Shown: positions 15,777 to 25,218 of the stretch, piece by piece
How positions within the stretch are numbered: position 1 is the first letter of the stretch
Layout of the letters: the number at the start of each line of letters is the position of its first letter
DNA from: Gordonia amarae NBRC 15530
Lineage (GTDB): Bacteria > Actinomycetota > Actinomycetes > Mycobacteriales > Mycobacteriaceae
NCBI RefSeq assembly: GCF_000241345.1
Contig: NZ_BAED01000043.1
Location: forward strand, 31,047-95,046
Length of the DNA stretch: 64,000 bases
Direction of reading: 5' to 3'
The notes under the pieces: generated by a model
What the model was told of the DNA's origin: nothing
Databases searched by the model: none
Seen by the model: only the letters and a program-made list of their open reading frames with translations
Made by a program: the position numbers and the translations under genes

Positions 15777-17252
15777 TTACTGACGTGAAGGAATGCGCTG
15801 CTCGGTGGCCCGTCGCGCGGAAAGGCCGGCGGAGATCCCGAACAGCGCGAGGCCGCAGGCGGCGACGATGATCCACACCGGCAGGCTCGCGGAAGTGAAA
15901 TCGGTGGCGCCGGCGGCGAGACTGCCGGCGAGGGCGATGCCGATCGAGATGCCGACCTGACGGGCCGTGGAGGTGGTGGCCCCGGCCACGCCGGAACGGG
16001 ACGTGGGCAGGCTGCTCACCGCGGTGTTGGTGACCGGGGCGCTGGCGCACCCCACACCCGCCCCGACCAGCAGGTACGCACCCACCAGCAGCGGGACGCT
16101 GTCCGACGGCGCCAGCCCGATCAGCAGCAGACCGCCGCAGGTGAGCGCGACACCGGAGATCGTCAGCGGCACCCGGGCCCCGACCCGGCTCACCAGATAC
16201 CCCGACAGCGGCGCGCAACAGATGACGGCCGCGGCCATCGGCAGGACTGCGGTTCCGGTCGCCAGCGCCGTCCAGCCGCGTACGTCCTGCAGGTACATCG
16301 TGGTGGTCAGCAGCGTCATGCTGAACGCCACGAACACGACGAACGCGCCCGCGATGGCGCCGGTGAACGCCGGCACCCGGAACAGCGCCGGTTCGATGAC
16401 GGGTTCGGCGCGGCGCGACTCCACGGCCACGAACACCGGCACCAGGACGACGAGGGCGGCGAACCCGGCCAGGCTCAGCGGGTCCGTCCAGCCGAGCTCG
16501 GGCACCTCGATGATCAGCGCCACCGTGACGGCAAGGATCAGCACCAGCAGCAGCTGGCCGGGGATGTCGAGCCGACGGACCTTCCCGCCGTGCGATTCGG
16601 GCACCAGCGCCACGATCAGCACCACCGCCACCACCACACACGGCACGTTGATCCAAAACAGGGCGCGCCAGTCGAAGGCGTCGATCAGCGCGCCACCGAC
16701 CACCGGTCCGGCGGCCAGGCTCACCCCGAACATCGACCCCCACACCCCGATCGCGCGGGCGCGTTCACCCGGGTCGGTCATCGTGGTGACGATGATCGAC
16801 AACGCCGTCGGCGTCAGCATTGACGCACCCACGCCCTGGCCGACGCGGGCGAGCAGCAGCACCCCGAACGACGGTGCGAGCGCACACAGCAACGATGCGA
16901 CACCGACGATCGCCATGCCCGTCAGCAGCATCCTTCTGCGTCCGAACCGGTCGGCGAGGGCACCGGAGGTGATCAGGAACGACGCGAACACCACCGTGTA
17001 CGAGTCGACGACCCACGAGTACCGGTCCGGCTCGGCGTGTAGTCCCGCACCGATCTGAGACAGCCCGACGGTCACGATGGAGGTGTCGAGGCCGACCATG
17101 AACATCCCCGACGCACAGACCGCGAGAATCGTCCAGCGGCGAGCCGCGCTCAGGGGTGCACTCTCCACACTGTTCGCCTTTTGAGTGGTCATCGCTTTTC
17201 GGGTGGTCATCGCTTTCGGGTGGTCATCAGTCAGGCGTTCATCATGGCTCAC
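15777..17252 (-). CDS. MFS drug exporter, DHA2 (14-helix) type
   Basis: 491-aa proton-driven multidrug exporter with about 14 membrane helices. The first helix carries GMFMVGLDTSIVTVGL, the DHA2 motif-D1-like region. Motif A is GALADRFGRRRML, and motif C-like GSMFGVSLAAGPVVGGAL is at about helix 5. GTG 17252 overlaps the upstream gene's stop as GTGA, so it is translationally coupled to the Met/Gly-rich membrane protein. The N-terminus contains repeated ATGACCACCCGAAAGCG units, leaving alternative starts possible. Substrate unknown. Confidence 0.9.
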   Translation of the reverse strand: MSHDERLTDDHPKAMTTRKAMTTQKANSVESAPLSAARRWTILAVCASGMFMVGLDTSIVTVGLSQIGAGLHAEPDRYSWVVDSYTVVFASFLITSGALADRFGRRRMLLTGMAIVGVASLLCALAPSFGVLLLARVGQGVGASMLTPTALSIIVTTMTDPGERARAIGVWGSMFGVSLAAGPVVGGALIDAFDWRALFWINVPCVVVAVVLIVALVPESHGGKVRRLDIPGQLLLVLILAVTVALIIEVPELGWTDPLSLAGFAALVVLVPVFVAVESRRAEPVIEPALFRVPAFTGAIAGAFVVFVAFSMTLLTTTMYLQDVRGWTALATGTAVLPMAAAVICCAPLSGYLVSRVGARVPLTISGVALTCGGLLLIGLAPSDSVPLLVGAYLLVGAGVGCASAPVTNTAVSSLPTSRSGVAGATTSTARQVGISIGIALAGSLAAGATDFTSASLPVWIIVAACGLALFGISAGLSARRATEQRIPSRQ

Positions 17253-17950
17253 TCGTCATGCCGCCCCGATCCCATGCCGCCCACACCCACTCCCATCCCC
17301 ATTCCGCCGCCCATGCCGCCACCACCCATACCGCCGCCTCTGCCGTCGCGGTCCCCGCCCTGTCCACCGGAGCGGCCACCACGCGCACCCGACGACGACG
17401 GCCGCGCCGGCCCCTGCCGCGGGATCCGCAGGTCACCGGGCACCGGATCGAGATCGAGTGCGCTGCGGATGAAGTCACGCAGCGAGGCGACGAGTTCGGC
17501 GGTGTACACCGGCCTGCCCGCCACCAGATCGCGGGCCGCCTGTTCGGCCAGGCGCACATGCTCCTCGGTGCCGAGCAGGAACACATCCGACAGCGCCGCC
17601 TCCACGGTGTCGCGGGTCCGGCGCGCCCGGTCCGACCCCGCACCCGTTCGCATGTCGGCGTCCTGATCCACACTGGTCTGATCGGCATCGGCGTCACGAG
17701 ACGCGGCCTTGATGTCGCGCAGGTGCCGCGGGTCGACGGCCAGATCGCCGGTGAACGATCCGCCGAGCACCTTGTACGCCGCGATCAGCGTCTTGAGCCG
17801 CTCATTGATCTGCCTGTTCATCCGCTGCTGCCGCTGCTGCACGGTGAACATGATCAGCAACCGCGCCCCCACACCGATCACCATCACCATCGTCAAGGTG
17901 AGCAGCGACGTGAGTACCCCGTTCCACGAGGTGAAATCGAATCCACGCAT
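17249..17950 (-). CDS. Membrane-anchored protein with Gly/Met-rich tail
   Basis: 233 aa, family not recognised. One N-terminal membrane helix (about residues 11-35), then a basic helical segment (QQRQQRMNRQINERLKTL) and a conserved-looking soluble region around LSDVFLLGTEEHVRLAEQAA. It ends in an extreme low-complexity tail of Gly and Met (GGGMGGGGMGGGMGMG). ATG 17950 follows GGAGGAG at good spacing. It is coupled to the MFS exporter by a 4-bp overlap, so it may modulate that transporter (inference only). Confidence 0.75.
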   Translation of the reverse strand: MRGFDFTSWNGVLTSLLTLTMVMVIGVGARLLIMFTVQQRQQRMNRQINERLKTLIAAYKVLGGSFTGDLAVDPRHLRDIKAASRDADADQTSVDQDADMRTGAGSDRARRTRDTVEAALSDVFLLGTEEHVRLAEQAARDLVAGRPVYTAELVASLRDFIRSALDLDPVPGDLRIPRQGPARPSSSGARGGRSGGQGGDRDGRGGGMGGGGMGGGMGMGVGVGGMGSGRHDE

Positions 17951-18045
17951 ACGCACTCCTCCCGGTCGGCAACCTTCACACAACGACGAGAGGTCACTCC
18001 GCATTCCCGTCACCGGCCCGGTGCCGCCAGCGCGGTTCGGCGCAT

Positions 18046-19254
18046 TCAGCCGGTAGGACCGACAGTCGTGCGTTCGATGGTGGCGCAGATCGTGGCCCAG
18101 ATGGCGAGGGCGGCCGCGGCGATGACGGCACCGATGGCGCAGACCAGGAGCCAGCCGCCGGCGTCGTAGGCGAGGGATGCGAGGACCGAACCGGCGACAC
18201 CGCCGAAGAAGAACGTGACCATGTAGGCGGTGGTGAGGCGGCTGCGTTCGTCGGGATTGAGGCCGTAGATGCGGTTCTGGTTGGTGACGTGCGCGGCCTG
18301 CACCCCGAAGTCGAACACCAGGATGCCGACGATGAACGCGAACACGTTGTGCATTCCCAGCGCGAGCAGACCCCAGCCGATCAGCACCATCGACCAGGTC
18401 AGGGTGGTGCTCAGGCGGGCATGTCCGGCGTCGGCGAGACGGCCCATCACGGGTGCTCCGGCCGCGCCGGCGGCACCGGCAAGGCCGAACAGGCCGATAA
18501 CACCGTCGGAGTAGCCGTACTCCTCGGCGAGCAGGAACGTCGAGGCCGTCCACATCATGGCGAATCCGCACATCGCCAGGAAGCCGAGCGCCATCCGGCC
18601 GCGTAGCACCGATTCGCGGCCGATGATCGTGAAGATCGACCGCATCAGTTTCGGATAGGTCAGGGAGGCCGTGGGCGCGATCGGCGGCAGGATCCGCAGG
18701 AGCAGGACCGCCAGCACCGCCAGGGCCACGGCGGCGACGACGTAGACCGTACGCCAGCCGCCCACCTCGGCGATCAGACCGCTGACCGTGCGTGCCAGCA
18801 GGATCCCGAGCAGCAGACCACCCATCACGGTGCCGGTGACCCGGCCACGTTCGGACGGGTCCGCGAGCCCGACGGCCATCGGCACCACCACCATCGCGGT
18901 CGCCGAGGCGATGCCGCCGAGCACCAGCAGCACACACAGCGTGGCGAAGTTCGGCGACGCCGCGGCCCCCGCCGACGTCACGACCGCCACCGCCAGCATC
19001 CCGAGAATCAGCCGCCTTCGATCCATCACGTCGCCGAGCGGCACCAGGAACATCAAGCCGATCGTGTAGCCGATCTGCGAGGCCGTCACCAGGAACCCCG
19101 CCGTCGACGACGAGACGTTCAGATGGTCGGCGATGGTGACTAGCAGCGGCTGCGCGTAGTACAGGCCGGCCACCGACGTCCCGCACGTCACCGCCAGCAG
19201 CAGAGTGATGGCCCGCGTCAGCGTGAACGACTGGTGGTGGTCGGAATCGGTCAT
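18046..19254 (-). CDS. MFS transporter, 12-helix
   Basis: 402 aa with about 12 membrane helices. LYYAQPLLVTIADHL in the first helix region, followed by motif A-like VPLGDVMDRRRL, resembles the sugar-efflux/YgaY-like branch of MFS. Motif GVQAAHVTNQNRIYGLNPDERSRLTTAYM in the C-terminal half is characteristic of that branch. ATG 19254 gives MTDSDHHQSF; a longer frame to 19344 is not supported. Monocistronic, with a GGTTGAGG inverted repeat just upstream. Confidence 0.87.
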   Translation of the reverse strand: MTDSDHHQSFTLTRAITLLLAVTCGTSVAGLYYAQPLLVTIADHLNVSSSTAGFLVTASQIGYTIGLMFLVPLGDVMDRRRLILGMLAVAVVTSAGAAASPNFATLCVLLVLGGIASATAMVVVPMAVGLADPSERGRVTGTVMGGLLLGILLARTVSGLIAEVGGWRTVYVVAAVALAVLAVLLLRILPPIAPTASLTYPKLMRSIFTIIGRESVLRGRMALGFLAMCGFAMMWTASTFLLAEEYGYSDGVIGLFGLAGAAGAAGAPVMGRLADAGHARLSTTLTWSMVLIGWGLLALGMHNVFAFIVGILVFDFGVQAAHVTNQNRIYGLNPDERSRLTTAYMVTFFFGGVAGSVLASLAYDAGGWLLVCAIGAVIAAAALAIWATICATIERTTVGPTG

Positions 19255-19297
19255 GCTCGTCCTGCCTCGCGCTGGTTCATCCCCGGCCTCCCCCGCT

Positions 19298-19330
19298 GGT
19301 TGAGGTGCCGGGCGACCTCGCACCTCAACC
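19298..19330. repeat. GGTTGAGGTG inverted repeat
   Basis: Perfect 10-bp arms (19298-19307 and 19321-19330) around a 13-nt loop, between the MFS gene and the lipase-fold gene. The arms match the ends of the larger inverted repeat at 44458-44566, suggesting one dispersed family. It could terminate lipase-operon transcription. Confidence 0.65.
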
Positions 19331-19384
19331 GGCTGTGGGGTCACAGACGTGCAACAACGACCGGAATCGGGCTGTTATTCCCGA

Positions 19385-20725
19385 CTACCTGGTGAACTGG
19401 GCGTCGACCCAGGCGAGGGTCTGCGCGCCGATCAGATCGGTACCCCAGTGGTAGAGGTTGGTGATCATCTCCACCCAGCTGCAGTTGGTGGGTGCGTAGG
19501 TGACCGGGGTGCCGCCGCGACGGTACTTGGCGGCCAGGTTCCGGGCATCCTTGGCGGGCACGATCGACATGACCGAGTCGTCCTTGGCGCACGAGGTGAT
19601 CAGCACCTTCGACTTCGGTGCCCGCTTACCGAGCACGTTGTCGCGGTAGGCACGCTGGAACGACGGGATGTCGGCCGGGTTCTTGTTGCCCTTGAACAGG
19701 GTCTGCAACGGCACGAACGGCATCGTGAAATAGGCCGGGGTCTGGCACTGGGTGCGGTACCAGTCGGCGATCTTCTTGCCCGTCGGATTCAGGTGCGCGT
19801 CGATGTTCATGTCCGGGTACTTCGGCTCGAGACCGAGCAGGTTGGCGAACGCGAAACCCGAACCGACAGAGCCATTGGCGACGCGCATGAAGTTGCGCTG
19901 ATCGATCACCATGCCCTCGAGCACGGTGCCCTTCACGTTCAGCTCCGGCGCGTACACGTCCTCGTCCTCGGCGGCGCGCGCCGCCCCGACACCACCGCCG
20001 GCGATACCGAACAGCACCACCTCGGCGTCCTTGCGCGGCGCTTCCTTCGGCAGCTCCTGCGCGGCGCGCACGGCGTCGAGCTGGGCGTGTCCGGCGTAGG
20101 TGCCGGCGAACACGCCGTGCGGTGACTTGTCACCGTTGTTACCGACGTCGGAGATGGTGACGGTGTAGCCCTTGTTGAACATGATCGCCAGCGGGCCGAG
20201 TGCCGACCACGACGCGCCGTCCATCGGGTTCTGGCCGGTCCATTGTCCCGACGGGTGGCAGTTGCCACCGACCGAATCGTTGGCCTCCTGATAGCTGACG
20301 ACCTTGCGGTCGACGCCGGGCCGGCCCTGCGGCACCATCACGATGCCGGTGCTGATCTCCGTCGTCTTGGCGTCCAGACCCGTTGTCACGTACATGATCT
20401 TGTACGCGTTGAGGTTGGCCGGCTTGACGCCGGAATACATGACGTCGACCTTCTTGGATTTCAGCAGCTGGCCGGGCTTCTCCTTGCCGGTCAGTTTCGG
20501 TTCCTTGTAGAAGGGGTCGTCGGCGGTGAGGGCGTGGAAGATCTCCTGCGGGCTGCCCATCTTGGCGCCGGCGAAGGCGCCGACGACGAAGCCGTTGAAG
20601 ATCTCGGGCAGCGTCGGCGTCTTATGCGTGGGCGCGGCGTTCGCCGCACCGGATCCGGCGCCGAGCAGCGCCAGGATCGTCACCGCCGTCGCGGCGACTA
20701 GACGAATAATGTGGTGCTGCTTCAT
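19385..20725 (-). CDS. Secreted lipase-fold protein with Ala at the nucleophile position
   Basis: 446 aa, secretory lipase family (alpha/beta hydrolase, PF03583-like). Signal peptide to about ANA (residue 30). The nucleophile elbow reads LFGIAGGGVG (residues 238-247), where family members have G-x-S-x-G-G; Ser is replaced by Ala242 (codon GCC). A candidate acid, Asp383 in CAKDDSVM, and a candidate His426 in NLYHW remain. If the alignment is right the protein is a pseudoenzyme that may bind lipid rather than cleave it. ATG 20725 overlaps the upstream gene's stop as ATGA. Confidence 0.85.
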   Translation of the reverse strand: MKQHHIIRLVAATAVTILALLGAGSGAANAAPTHKTPTLPEIFNGFVVGAFAGAKMGSPQEIFHALTADDPFYKEPKLTGKEKPGQLLKSKKVDVMYSGVKPANLNAYKIMYVTTGLDAKTTEISTGIVMVPQGRPGVDRKVVSYQEANDSVGGNCHPSGQWTGQNPMDGASWSALGPLAIMFNKGYTVTISDVGNNGDKSPHGVFAGTYAGHAQLDAVRAAQELPKEAPRKDAEVVLFGIAGGGVGAARAAEDEDVYAPELNVKGTVLEGMVIDQRNFMRVANGSVGSGFAFANLLGLEPKYPDMNIDAHLNPTGKKIADWYRTQCQTPAYFTMPFVPLQTLFKGNKNPADIPSFQRAYRDNVLGKRAPKSKVLITSCAKDDSVMSIVPAKDARNLAAKYRRGGTPVTYAPTNCSWVEMITNLYHWGTDLIGAQTLAWVDAQFTR

Positions 20726-21972
20726 TTTACGACCTCCACACGAATCTGCTCGGCCATCGAGTACAGGATCTGCGGGATGTTCATGATCGGCCGGTGCGAC
20801 TCGAATTGCCGCTCATACGGTACCTGGAGGGCGGCCCGCAGCTGGGGCCACCGGTGATTGACCATGAACTTGTACTTGGGCAGCAGTTGACCGCTGATGT
20901 ACTTCCAGCGCTCCGGGTACACCGACCAGTCCCAGTCCGGAAGCGGGGTGGTGAGCTTGAGGCGCTTACCGTCGGGGGTCGAGGAGTACAGCACCACCGG
21001 GTCCAGCGCCCGCGGCGGCTTCACCCCGGCCACCGACGGGGAACCGGCCACCGTCGACAGGTAGGTGACGGCGGCGCCGACCTTGCCGCGGTAGTTGCGG
21101 ACCTGATCCCACTGCTCCTTGATCACCTCGCCCTGCTCGCGGCGCAGCAGCCGGGCGTTGCCGGCGGCGATGCGGTCGGGGTTCTTGGACGCGACGTTCT
21201 CCCAGGCGCGGTAGATCTCGTCGTCGAACAGTCCGGCATCACGCATCTCGGCGAGCGCGGGCAGCCCCTTGTCCACATACGCGGCGTGCATCGGCATCAG
21301 GTCGGAGAAGATGTTCCTCTGCATCACCATGATCATGCCGAGGATGTAGTGCAGGTCGTCGCCGTTGATCTTGGCGCCACCGTCGGCGAGGGCGAGCAGG
21401 CCTTTGGGGAGGAAGTTGCGCAGCGCCGGGCCGCCCGCATCCATGACCGCTTTGACGACGGCGTTGGCCGCCAGCCCGATCTCCTTGACGTCGAACGGCA
21501 TGCTGAACAGCTCGAAGTCCACCAGGCCGCCACCGAAGTCGGCGCCCACCTGGCCGCCCATGCCCGCCCACTGCAGTTCGCGGTGCGAGAGCTGGAAGTC
21601 CTCGTAGTAGCGGTACGACTTGATGAGGATGCTGCGATTGGCCTGCGCACCCTTGCGTGGGTTCCACGACTTGAGGTCGATCCCGGCTTCGGTGGTGGCC
21701 GTGGCCAGCCAGTACTGCGCCAGCAGCGCCTTGTACGACGTGGGCGCCACCCCGGCCTTGCGGGCCTGCCCGAGCAGCCGGCCCAGCGTCGGCACATCCG
21801 TCGGCAGATCGGGGTGCAGGCCGCCCGTGCCGTGCGCGGCGTCGCGGTTGATCAGCGGCAGGTTCAGATACCGGTCGTACTCGGCGGCGCGCGCCGGGGC
21901 CGGCGCCAGCATCGACGCGGCGGCGAGCATCGTCGCCACCAGGAGCAGGACCGCCCGGCCCATCCTCGTCAT
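20722..21972 (-). CDS. Secreted protein of unknown function, coupled to the lipase-fold gene
   Basis: 416 aa. Signal peptide MTRMGRAVLLLVATMLAAAS with cleavage after about ARA (residue 29). The mature part is helical and includes ALLAQYWLATATTEAGIDL, LSHRELQWAGMGGQVGADF and a C-terminal EQIRVEVVK. I do not recognise a family or catalytic motif. ATG 21972 follows GGAGGG at good spacing. The ATGA overlap with the lipase-fold gene suggests the two exported proteins are made together and may interact. Confidence 0.8.
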   Translation of the reverse strand: MTRMGRAVLLLVATMLAAASMLAPAPARAAEYDRYLNLPLINRDAAHGTGGLHPDLPTDVPTLGRLLGQARKAGVAPTSYKALLAQYWLATATTEAGIDLKSWNPRKGAQANRSILIKSYRYYEDFQLSHRELQWAGMGGQVGADFGGGLVDFELFSMPFDVKEIGLAANAVVKAVMDAGGPALRNFLPKGLLALADGGAKINGDDLHYILGMIMVMQRNIFSDLMPMHAAYVDKGLPALAEMRDAGLFDDEIYRAWENVASKNPDRIAAGNARLLRREQGEVIKEQWDQVRNYRGKVGAAVTYLSTVAGSPSVAGVKPPRALDPVVLYSSTPDGKRLKLTTPLPDWDWSVYPERWKYISGQLLPKYKFMVNHRWPQLRAALQVPYERQFESHRPIMNIPQILYSMAEQIRVEVVK

Positions 21973-22036
21973 ACGCCCTCCTGAGAATGTGGTTTGAATC
22001 ACCCAAACATGGCATGAGAGCAGGACAAAATCAAAG

Positions 22037-22882
22037 TTATGTGCCATTCCCAGGCGGATGGTCACCGACGGTCTCGCGCACCTCGCAGATGAGTTGCCGG
22101 GCGGTGTCGACCGAACGGCGGAGCGCCGCGGGGGCCGGATCGAGCAGTCCGACGCAGCCGTGGGCACGAGATGCGAACTCGTCGGGGGTCGCCGGCAGCT
22201 CCGCGGCCGTGGAAATGATGCCCTTTTCGGTGGTCACCCAGCTGTGGGCGTGGGCGTGCAGGGCGTGCGCGGTAAGCGTCAGGGCGTGTGCGAGGACTCC
22301 GGCGACGTAGACGGCGTCACCGCCGGCGGCACCCTTGCCGGCGATGAGCACGTCGAAGTCGGCCTCCCACAGGCACTTCGACGCCAGCTCCCGGGCCAGG
22401 GCCGGCGGATAGTCGCGGCATCGGGAGCGCCGCGACTCGAGGTGCCCGTCCGGGTCGGCGATGATCTGCGAGGTGGCGAGCTCGCCGAGGTAGGCGACGT
22501 CGAGAAAGCCGAGCGGGTGCCCCACCTGACGGTGAAAGGCGAACTGCCCCAGCTCCGCCCGGTCCGCGATGGCGTCGACCCTGTCGAGATCGCGGTAGAG
22601 CCAGTCGACGGCCACCCCGTCCATCGTGAGCCACCCACCGCCGTCGACCCACGGCCCCCACCCACCGCGCGGTGTCAGCGTCACCCGCTCGTCGACGGCG
22701 GCGTCGGCGATCCGCTGCAACGCCGCGACGTCGAGGTCACCGGAGTGATAGATGCCGAAGTCCCAGTCCGAATCCGGCCTCGCTGTGCCCCGCGCCCGGG
22801 AACCGCCGAGCGTCACTCCTTGTACGCCGGGTACGTCGATGATCCGCTCGGACAACGCCGTCATCCGGTCAGCGATACCCAT
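22037..22882 (-). CDS. Nucleotidyltransferase-domain protein
   Basis: 281 aa, minimal Pol-beta-like nucleotidyltransferase. The signature GSRARGTARPDSDWDFG (about residues 27-43) supplies the GS motif and the DxD metal ligands, with a third acidic candidate in VAVDWLY (about 90). The C-terminal helical half resembles aminoglycoside-adenylyltransferase-like proteins, but the substrate is not predictable. Monocistronic, divergent from the HTH regulator at 23.1 kb. Confidence 0.85.
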   Translation of the reverse strand: MGIADRMTALSERIIDVPGVQGVTLGGSRARGTARPDSDWDFGIYHSGDLDVAALQRIADAAVDERVTLTPRGGWGPWVDGGGWLTMDGVAVDWLYRDLDRVDAIADRAELGQFAFHRQVGHPLGFLDVAYLGELATSQIIADPDGHLESRRSRCRDYPPALARELASKCLWEADFDVLIAGKGAAGGDAVYVAGVLAHALTLTAHALHAHAHSWVTTEKGIISTAAELPATPDEFASRAHGCVGLLDPAPAALRRSVDTARQLICEVRETVGDHPPGNGT

Positions 22883-23095
22883 GCCGCGGACCTCCTACCT
22901 CCCTCGGCGCCGGGACCTGCCTGATGAACACCAGGATGGTGCCACCGAGGGTCCGGCACCCCCCTGGTGAAGTTCGACGTTACCGGCGGCCTCATCGGAT
23001 TCGCCCCGATTCATCGGTTCCCATGGCCGGCGCCCGCCGGAGTCCTGCGCGACCACCACGGATCGGACGCGCGGTTGCGGTGTTCATTACCTTAC

Positions 23096-23116
23096 GGGTC
23101 ATGTCGCGCATGACCC
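23096..23116 (+). promoter_or_regulatory. Putative operator before the HTH regulator
   Basis: Perfect inverted repeat GGGTCATG (23096-23103) / CATGACCC (23109-23116), 5-nt spacer, ending 22 bp before the ATG. Position and symmetry suit autoregulation by the encoded dimeric HTH protein (inference). Confidence 0.5.
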
Positions 23117-23138
23117 TCGCGCGCTACCGTCGGAAGGC

Positions 23139-23894
23139 ATGACGACCGCAGGGCCCCTCATCCGCTCCTGGCGGCAGCGGCGCAACCTGTCGCAGCTCGA
23201 CCTGGCCACGCGTGCCGACGTGTCGACCCGGCACCTGAGCTACATCGAGAACGGCCGGTCCCGACCCACCAGCGGCATGCTGATGAAACTGTGCACACAC
23301 CTGGATATGCCTCTGCGGGAACAGAACCAGGTGCTCCTGGCCGGCGGGTACGCACCTGCCTATCCCGAGCACTCGCTGTCCGCTCCACCGATGGCCGAGG
23401 CCAATGCCGCGGTCGAGGCGATACTCGCCGGGCATCTGCCGTATCCGGCGCTGGCCGTCGACAGGTATTGGGATCTGGTGGCCGCCAATGACGCGGTATG
23501 GACTCTGCTGGAAGGGGTTTCGGCCGAGGACCTGGAGCCGCCGGTCAATGTGCTGCGGTTGTCGGTGGATCCGGGTGGGCTGGCGCCGTTCATCGAGAAC
23601 CTGCCCGAGTGGCGCGGCTCGCTGCTGCTGCGACTGGCCCGCGAATTCGACGCCGCGCCCGACGACCGTCTCGCCGCCCTGATCGACGACATCCGGGCGA
23701 GCGGCCCCGCATCGGCGACCGATTCGTCGGCGATCGTCGTGCCATTGCGGTTACGCAGAGGCGATACCGTGCTGTCCTTCATTTCCGCCACAACGGTTTT
23801 CGGTACCGCCCGCGAGGTGACACTCTCCGAACTCGCCATCGAGGCGTTCTATCCGGCCGACGCGGCGACCCGAACAGCCCTGGCCGGCACCTGA
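23139..23894 (+). CDS. XRE-type regulator with MmyB-like ligand-binding domain
   Basis: 251 aa. The N-terminal HTH (about residues 7-62) contains NLSQLDLATRADVSTRHLSYIENGRSRPT. The C-terminal MmyB-like PAS-type domain (about 90-245) contains YPALAVDRYWDLVAANDA and NVLRLSVDPGGLAPFIENLPEWR. Proteins of this family sense small or fatty-acyl ligands and usually control an adjacent dehydrogenase or transporter; none intact lies next to it here. ATG 23139 follows GGAAGGC. Confidence 0.92.
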   Translation: MTTAGPLIRSWRQRRNLSQLDLATRADVSTRHLSYIENGRSRPTSGMLMKLCTHLDMPLREQNQVLLAGGYAPAYPEHSLSAPPMAEANAAVEAILAGHLPYPALAVDRYWDLVAANDAVWTLLEGVSAEDLEPPVNVLRLSVDPGGLAPFIENLPEWRGSLLLRLAREFDAAPDDRLAALIDDIRASGPASATDSSAIVVPLRLRRGDTVLSFISATTVFGTAREVTLSELAIEAFYPADAATRTALAGT

Positions 23895-23895
23895 T

Positions 23896-24249
23896 TCAGA
23901 GGCGGTTCCCCGTTCGCGTCGCCAGGACCGCGGCGGCGCACGCCAGAATCAGGAGAGCCGTGCACACCAGGGCGAACACCCCCAGTCCGGAGTCTCCGGT
24001 GCCGGCGACGTCGACCACCCGCGCGGCAAGTGGTTTGCCGAGGCTCGCACCGCCCGGCGGCCCGGTATGCGGACGAGCCCACGACACCGAATCACAGAGT
24101 GCCCTATGACTTCTCGGTTCATGGTCGGCCACCCGCGCCACCGCCGGCGCGGAACGATGCGAGAACACTCGGCCTTGACGGTTGCGGCAGATCGTCGAAC
24201 TGTCCGACCACGACAATCTCAATGGCGCAAGGATTCTCGGGACTGTCAA
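23896..24249 (-). CDS. Doubtful short frame with one membrane helix, possible transporter remnant
   Basis: 117 codons. The last 65 residues (from about GPPGGASLGKPLAARVV) end with a strong membrane helix, FALVCTALLILACAAAVLA, reminiscent of a C-terminal MFS helix. The first half is Arg/Ser/Pro-rich and looks non-coding. It abuts the MmyB-type regulator tail to tail. It may be the 3' remnant of a transporter once controlled by that regulator; weakly supported. Confidence 0.25.
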   Translation of the reverse strand: MTVPRILAPLRLSWSDSSTICRNRQGRVFSHRSAPAVARVADHEPRSHRALCDSVSWARPHTGPPGGASLGKPLAARVVDVAGTGDSGLGVFALVCTALLILACAAAVLATRTGNRL

Positions 24250-24279
24250 TCGATAGAACCTGTCTCGACAATATGATTC

Positions 24280-24315
24280 GCTTACCCGCCCAGCAACCCC
24301 ACTGGGCGGGTAAGC
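24280..24315. terminator. Strong hairpin
   Basis: Perfect 14-bp stem (GCTTACCCGCCCAG at 24280-24293, CTGGGCGGGTAAGC at 24302-24315), 8-nt loop. Apart from this hairpin the 24250-24456 interval holds no recognisable feature; a 13E12-gene fragment lies just before it at about 24178-24215. Confidence 0.65.
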
Positions 24316-24456
24316 AACGTGGCCGCGCCGCGACAGGCATCATCCATACCCTGATGCATGGTGAGATAAGGATAGACCGCATTGCCGCGAGATGGGCGTA
24401 TCAGCGCGTTCCGCGTTTCGCCTTGGGACGGGCAGGGCCGTTCTCGGGCTGCAGAC

Positions 24457-25008
24457 CTAGGGGCCCGTCCATTCGACGATATCGACCGATCCCCGGCACA
24501 CCGCGCGCTGAGTGTTCAGCCACCAGAATGCGCCGCCCGTCTCGATCGTCGCGGTGAAATTGACACGTCCCTTTCCGGTGAACGCCCTGTTCACCGGGAT
24601 GGACGGCTTCTGCACCAGAGCATTGGTGTCGCTTACCGCACGGCCGGACTTCTTGGTGGTCGTGTTGTTCCAGTCGATGACCACCCGGGTGCCGTACCAG
24701 TTGGGTCCGATGGAGGGGAGCAGGCCGGCAGGAGGGTTCGGGAGAGAGTTGTCACCGCTCAACAAGAGCGCCGGCACCAGCTTGCTCCCGCCCGGCGGCA
24801 GTGCTTCGCCGCTGCCCGCGTTGATGCGCCAGGTGAACCTCGGCGCCCAGGCCAGCGGGTTGGCGCTGCCGCAGCTGAGTCCGACGTCCGTTTTCGGCGC
24901 CGCAGACGCCTCGCCGCCGGCAACGACCGACACTCCGGTGGCGATCACTGATGCCCCGGCCACAACGGCCGCACCCGCCCTTATCCGGGTCAATACGGTA
25001 TGTCCCAT
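24457..25008 (-). CDS. Secreted protein of unknown function
   Basis: 183 aa. Signal peptide (AGAAVVAGASVIATGVSVVA, cleavage near ASA at about residue 36). The mature domain has Cys47 and a Cys near the C-terminus, and beta-type segments FTWRINAGSG, WYGTRVVIDWNN and GRVNFTATIETGG. No family recognised. Monocistronic. Confidence 0.75.
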   Translation of the reverse strand: MGHTVLTRIRAGAAVVAGASVIATGVSVVAGGEASAAPKTDVGLSCGSANPLAWAPRFTWRINAGSGEALPPGGSKLVPALLLSGDNSLPNPPAGLLPSIGPNWYGTRVVIDWNNTTTKKSGRAVSDTNALVQKPSIPVNRAFTGKGRVNFTATIETGGAFWWLNTQRAVCRGSVDIVEWTGP

Positions 25009-25218
25009 CGCCGATCACCCATTCCCTCTGTTGCGGTGGAGTTCTCAGTTCGCTCGCGATCCACACGCGAATAGCACACTACGCCAACGAGATTCAATAC
25101 AGAGCAGGTCGACGCGACGTCCTGCGATGTGCGTTCGCGATGTCTTTCCACTACACCACAAATCGGACGCCGGCGGAACCCGTTCGCAAACCTAACGTCA
25201 GCTCGACCCCTCGCGGAG

